Below, in pieces: positions 59,539 through 64,000 of a stretch of 64,000 nt of DNA (position 1 is its first letter; every line of letters starts with the position of its first letter). Both the position numbers and the translations under genes were made by a program. Origin of the DNA: Aegilops tauschii subsp. strangulata. Its lineage: Eukaryota; Streptophyta; Magnoliopsida; Poales; Poaceae. The notes under the pieces are model-generated. The model was not told where the DNA came from, did no database searches, and saw only the letters and a list, made by a program, of their open reading frames with translations. The stretch is from positions 216,895,622 through 216,959,621 of the forward strand of contig NC_053039.3 of NCBI RefSeq assembly GCF_002575655.3, written 5' to 3'.

Positions 59539-61141
59539 CGATTCTAGCTCCAGTGACCATACGATGTCCATCCAACGGCCGTAGTGCTTCTTCAACCTCT
59601 GGTCTTCTTGCTCCAGCCGCCCAAAGCAGCGCCGGTCGTGCCGCATGCTCCTGCCTCCCGTGGCCGGCTGTGCTGCCGCGGAGGCCTCACCGCCCCCTAC
59701 TATTCCCACCGCTGGCCAGGCCCTGCGGTGACGGCAGCCTCACATCGCAGCCGAACCAGTGAACCCTCGTACTCCTCTCCGCGCGGGCTTCCACTGCCGC
59801 GTCTTCCCCGGCTCCGCATCGTCCCCTTCCTAGGCCTCGCCATCGTCCACCGCCCTGATGCTCTCCGCGCGGCGTGGTCAATGTGGTCAAGGAACGACTT
59901 CCATCGGAAGAGTACTGTTCATGGAGAGGCTGACAGCTGGGTCCACGGCCACAGCCCAGTTTTTTTGTGATTTGCCAAGTAAGTCGCTTTGCCAGGCCTG
60001 TTGGGCTGCAAATCTTTCAAGACGAGGAGAGCTTTCATTCGGCTGGCCAAGAAAATGGCCCATCAGTAATGAGAAATGGGATGTACATTTTTAAAACACA
60101 TCAAACCGGCAATTAGTTTCGAATATCTTTTTTATGTGTGAGAATTTGGTGGACTTTATATTGATATACATTTATTTTTAAAATCAGTTTGAATGTGAGT
60201 TGAAATTTCGGGATTAAAAACAGTTCGGACCGCACCGAAATATGCAAAATTTCGTATAATTTTTTAACCGTGGCCACAATATGGGCTGTAATGCTAACAA
60301 AAGGAATATGGGCTCCAAAAAAACCTAAATAATTAGAAAATGGGCTGTAAATTATTAGAAATAATGGCAGATGGGTTGTATGCTGTTTTCCACAGATTTG
60401 AGGCTTTCCTAAAAAAAGTTTGACGCACAAGCAGTGACTGTTGGATGGCCATCAACGGCCGTCGTGCTTCTTCAATCTCTGCTCTTCCTGCTCCAGCCGC
60501 TCAAACAAGCGCCGGCGGGACTGCCTGCTCCCTCCTCCCCGCGGTCGGCTCTGCAGCCGCGCAGGCCTCACCGCCCCATCGTACTCCCATCGCTAGCCTA
60601 GCCATCCCTCTACTCACCCACACCTGCTGTTATTCTCCGGCGAGGGAGACGAACCAGTAAACCCTCGTACAGTCGTACTCCCCTCCGCGTGGGAAACAAC
60701 TGCCAAGTCTTCCCTACCTCCGTGTCGTTCCCTTCCTAGGCCTCGCCGTCGTCCACCGCCCTGGTGCTCTCGGCGCGGCCTGGCCAACGTGGTCAACCAC
60801 CGACATGCATTTGAAGTGGACTGTACGTGGAGAGGCCGACAGCAGGGTCCACGGCCGCACGCAAGGAAATGCCTCCTTATTACGCGCAAAATAATGATTC
60901 CTCCACCTGACATCAGGGACCCACCGAAAGGGCCTCTGTATTTTGCGAAAAAAACGTTACCGCCGCTGACAGCTCGGACCCACCAGCTATATCTTCGCAC
61001 GCAAGGAAGTGCCTCCTTATTACGCACAAAAAAAATGAATACCCCCCCTGCTAGCTCGGGCCCACCATGGTGGGAGGCTGACTTGTGGGCCTACTAAGTT
61101 GACTGGGACGGGGGCCTTTGTCAACTTTAGTCAATATGAAC
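59539..61141. repeat. Dimer 2 of the tandem array
   Basis: Very similar to dimers 1 and 3; its AT-rich tail lacks about 33 bp near 60132 that dimers 1 and 3 have. Confidence 0.8.
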
Positions 61142-62765
61142 GATTCTAGCTCCAGTGACCATACGATGTCCATCCAACGGCCGTAGTGCTTCTTCAACCT
61201 CTGGTCTTCTTGCTCCAGCCGCCCAAAGCAGCGCCGGTCGTGCCGCATGCTCCTGCCTCCCGTGGCCGGCTGTGCTGCCGTGGAGGCCTCACCGCCCCTA
61301 CTATTCCCACCGCTGGCCAGGCCCTGCGGCGACGGCAGCCTCACACCGCAGCCGAACCAGTGAACCCTCGTACTCCTCTCCGCGCGGGCTTCCACTGCCG
61401 CGTCTTCCCCGGCTCTGCATCGTCCCCTTCCTAGGCCTCGCCGTCGCACACCGCCATGGTGCTCTCCGCGCGGCGTGGTCAACGTGGTCAAGGAACGACT
61501 TCCATCGGAAGAGTACTGTACGTGGAGAGGCTGACAGCTGGGTCCACGGCCACAGCCCAGTTTTTTTGTGATTTGCCAAGTAAGTCGCTTTGTCAGGCCT
61601 GTTGGGCTGCAAATCTTTCAAGACGAGGAGAGCTTTCATTCGGCTGGCCAAGAAAATGGCCCATCAGTAATGAGAAATGGGATGTACATTTTTAAAACAC
61701 ATCAAACCGGCAATTAGTTTCAAATATCTTTTTTTTCGTTTCAAGATTTTAAATTACATTAATTTTTATGCATGGAGAATTTGTTGGATTTTATATTGAT
61801 ATAAATTTATTTTTAAAATTAGTTTGAATGTGAGTTGAAATTTCGGGATTAAAAACAGTTCGGACCGCACCAAAATATGCAAAATTTCGTATAATTTTTT
61901 AACCGTGGCCACAATATGGGCTGTAATGCTAACAAAAAGAATATGGGCTCCAAAAAACCTTACTAATTAGCAAATGGGCTGTAAATTATTAGAAATAATG
62001 GCAGATGGGTTGTATGCTGTTTTCCACAGATTTGAGGCTTTCCGGAAAAAAGGTTGACGCACAAGCAGTGACTGTTGGATGGCCATCAACGGCCGTCGTG
62101 CTTCTTCAATCTCTGCTCTTCCTGCTCCAGCCGCTCAAACAAGCGCCGGCGGCACTGCCTGGTCCCTCCTCCCCGCGGTCGGCTCTGCTGCCGCGCAGGT
62201 CTCACCGCCCCATCGTACTCCCATCGCTGGCCTAGCCATCCCTCTACTCACCCACACCTGTTGTTATTCTCCGGCGATGGCAGACAAACCAGTAAACCCT
62301 CGTACAGTCGTACTCCCCTCCGCGTGGGAAACAACTGCCGAGTCTTCCCTGCCTCCGTGTCGTTCCCTTCCTAGGCCTCGCCGTCGTCCACCGCCCTGGT
62401 GCTCTCGGCGCGGCCTGGTCACCGTGGTCAACGACCGACATGCATCTGCAGTGGACTGTACGTGGAGAGGCCGACAGCTGGGTCCACGGCCGCACGCAAG
62501 GAAATGCCTCCTTATTACGTGCAAAATAATGATTCCTCCACCTGACACCAGGGACCCACCGAAAGGGCCTCTGTATTTCGCGGAAAAAAACGTTACCGCC
62601 GCTGACAGCTCGGACCGACCAGCTATATCTTCGCACGCAAGGAAGTGCCTCCTTATTACGCACAAAAAAATGAATACTCCCCCTGCTAGCTGGGACCCAC
62701 CATGGTGGGAGGCTGACTTGTGGGCCTACTAAGTTGACTGGGACGGGGGCCTTTGTCAACTTTTC
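61142..62765. repeat. Dimer 3 of the tandem array
   Basis: Ends at 62765, in the middle of gtcaactttagtcaa-type sequence that elsewhere leads into the next unit. The array stops where a MITE-like sequence begins. Confidence 0.8.
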
Positions 62766-62968
62766 AAAACCGCATTTGACTATTGACAAGATTAATAGTA
62801 CATGAGATGTATAATGTGAAAATTATATCATTGGAAGCTCCTTTCACATACGAATTTGACCGTATGCTTTGTGTAAGTTGCATGTCATATATTATTACTC
62901 TAACATTTGGTCAAAGTTAGCCTCGAAAAACGCATTAGGCCCTGTATAGTAAATGGAAGGAGGGAGTA
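62766..62968. mobile_element. MITE remnant at the array edge
   Basis: AT-rich non-coding sequence ending in ggaaggagggagta, a decayed Stowaway right terminus. The left terminus is not visible. A separate 45-bp derivative with both ends (cttcctctgttttt and aaaacggagggag) is at 63113-63156. Confidence 0.5.
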
Positions 62969-63488
62969 GTAGTGGAAGTGGATCCTCTGACATAGGTATC
63001 CCTGCCTTACCCTCCCTTTCGGTCACTTACTGGCGGACCCCATGCTTGCTAGGCCCCGCATGTCATTTACTCAATGGGTTCGGCCACGTCAGGGGATCCT
63101 CATCCGTAGTATACTTCCTCTGTTTTTATTTGTTCCACATAAAACGGAGGGAGTGGTAGTATAAATGACGCGGGCGGGGGAGGGGGAGGGATGTCGGTTT
63201 GCTCTCAACTGCGGTCCCACAAGCGAGCAAAAACGCAAGACGAAGCGCGTTCCATTCGGTGAGCGACGTGGTGGGTCCAGCGTGCCGAACTGCAACGCAA
63301 ACGCGACAAGAGCGATGTACAGTCAAAACCGATTGACCGGTCGTCACCGGAACCACTATTCACACCAGAACCTTCGCTGCTCGGCCTACGCCAGCCACTG
63401 CCCTAAAACCACACATAATCTCCAACCCCTTCCCCCACCTTTCGACCCCCTAGCCCGCATCAAGCATCCCCTAGTTCACCGAAAAGCC

Positions 63489-64000
63489 ATGGTGCACCGC
63501 AACGTACTACGAGATGTTGACGCCGGAGCGCCGCACAGAAATCGCGGCGGCGGTCGGCGCCACAGACCTCCGTTCCCAAGCTCGCTTTGCGGCGGGCCAA
63601 TCCCCGAGTTCTCTGGAGCCAAGCTACGAGGAGGAGGAAGCCGATCCAATGTTCATGGCAGAGGTCGCGGTGCAGAAGGCCCCCGATGGGTATGAGACGA
63701 TGGACGTGGACTTCGTGCCGGCGTCCGAGTCCCCCATGGTGCAGGCGGACCAGCGGTTCAACCTGGCGATACTAAAGGAGGACCGGGAGGCAGAGGCTCA
63801 ACTCGACGCAGAGCGCACACATGCCGCTGCCATCGAGGGTCTCCTGTAGGAGGAACTGGATGTCATGGATATGAACCGGGCGGCAGAGGCTCAACTTGAG
63901 GCGGAGCGCGCGGATGCCGCTGCCATCGAGGCCCTCCTGCAGGCGGAACCGGACGTCCTTGACTTGAACCGGGCAGCAGAGGCTCAACTCGACGTGGAGC
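63489..64000 (+). pseudogene. Broken gene with 31-residue tandem repeats, continues past the window
   Basis: The probable start is ATG 63489 (MVHRN). One extra G at 63504 appears to shift the frame, since the next frame reads YYEMLTPERRTEIAAAVGA. A tract with SYEEEEADPMFMAEVAVQKA and VDFVPASESPMVQADQRFNL follows. From 63784 a 93-bp unit repeats exactly in register at 63877 and 63970 (RAAEAQLEAERADAAAIEAL plus a short linker). A TAG at 63847-63849 stands where the next unit has CAG. A second ATG at 63514 could start the downstream frame. The repeat would form a long alanine/glutamate helix. No family recognised. Confidence 0.6.

Larger units (their letters stand above)
56530..62765. repeat. 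Hierarchical tandem array of 0.64-0.92 kb modules
   Basis: The anchor tccaacggccg (or variant) recurs at about 56577, 57218, 57932, 58848, 59572, 60453, 61175 and 62087. The last six modules alternate between two types: a type of about 0.9 kb with a long AT-rich tail, starting near 57899, 59539 and 61142, and a type of about 0.72 kb, starting near 58827, 60431 and 62065. They form three dimers of about 1.6 kb. The first two modules are diverged. Inside modules, ctgacagctgggacccac-like units recur every 60-85 bp next to ctccttattacgc. Long overlapping open frames run on both strands but repeat with the units and carry no domain, so I do not call genes. Confidence 0.85.

Noticed and set aside
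57151..62732. Many 80-220 codon frames in the tandem array
   Set aside because: They recur with each module on both strands, lack domains, have no consistent start or splice context, and vary in frame between modules.
1..64000. tRNA or rRNA genes, CRISPR arrays, origins and bacterial-type operons
   Set aside because: None seen. The tRNA-like string at 10245 is a retroelement primer-binding site, and regular repeats here are transposon or satellite arrays.

Overview
This window is a stretch of large-genome grass DNA, almost certainly Triticeae (wheat, Aegilops or barley group). The clearest marker is a complete solo LTR of the Angela/WIS/BARE Copia group at 42900-44637. Supporting signs are several gypsy-type LTRs of Triticeae style, CACTA transposons with long GGCC-rich subterminal arrays, and Stowaway MITEs with the CTCCCTCCG terminus. 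There is no bacterial-style gene organisation. I saw no tRNA, rRNA or CRISPR structure.

Layout. 1-7594: two minus-strand copies of a non-coding gypsy-like element sit LTR-internal-LTR-internal. A 430-bp fragment of a different LTR is lodged between them. 7595-18294: one 4.3-kb minus-strand LTR, split by a complete 6.37-kb plus-strand non-autonomous element (8663-15029) with matching TGCCG target duplications. 18295-19732: the decayed gag-pol belonging to that long LTR, with reverse transcriptase and integrase deleted. 19733-23993: left part of a CACTA transposon that carries a transposon gene exon and a captured F-box/FBD exon. 23994-25277: a truncated LTR. 25278-31188: a minus-strand gypsy relative with its 3' LTR, a six-exon antisense gene (broken) and a protease remnant. 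31189 to about 38060: a second CACTA of the same family with a broken multi-exon gene.

38.7-40.0 kb holds a decayed 150-bp minisatellite and CT/CA microsatellites. 40.0-52.7 kb is gene-poor DNA with MITEs, duplicated segments, the solo LTR, two gene-like remnants and one plausible intact two-exon gene on the minus strand (49367-50040). 52.2-55.5 kb contains an irregularly repeated exon-like motif. 56.5-62.8 kb is a hierarchical tandem array of 0.64-0.92 kb modules, the last six arranged as three 1.6-kb dimers. 63489 to the window end is a broken gene with a 93-bp (31-residue) tandem coding repeat.

Most sequence is mobile and decayed, and the insertion order is readable. The non-coding gypsy copies came first and were hit by the long-LTR element, which was later hit by the 8663 element. 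The CACTA element was hit by the LTR at 23994, then by the antisense-gene element, then by the second CACTA. No functional system joins these genes. The best leads for something undescribed are the modular array at 56.5-62.8 kb, the repeat-protein gene at the right edge, the two-exon repeat protein at 49.4-50.0 kb and the captured FBD exon. Family names are given only where I recognise the terminus. Splice sites were read by eye.
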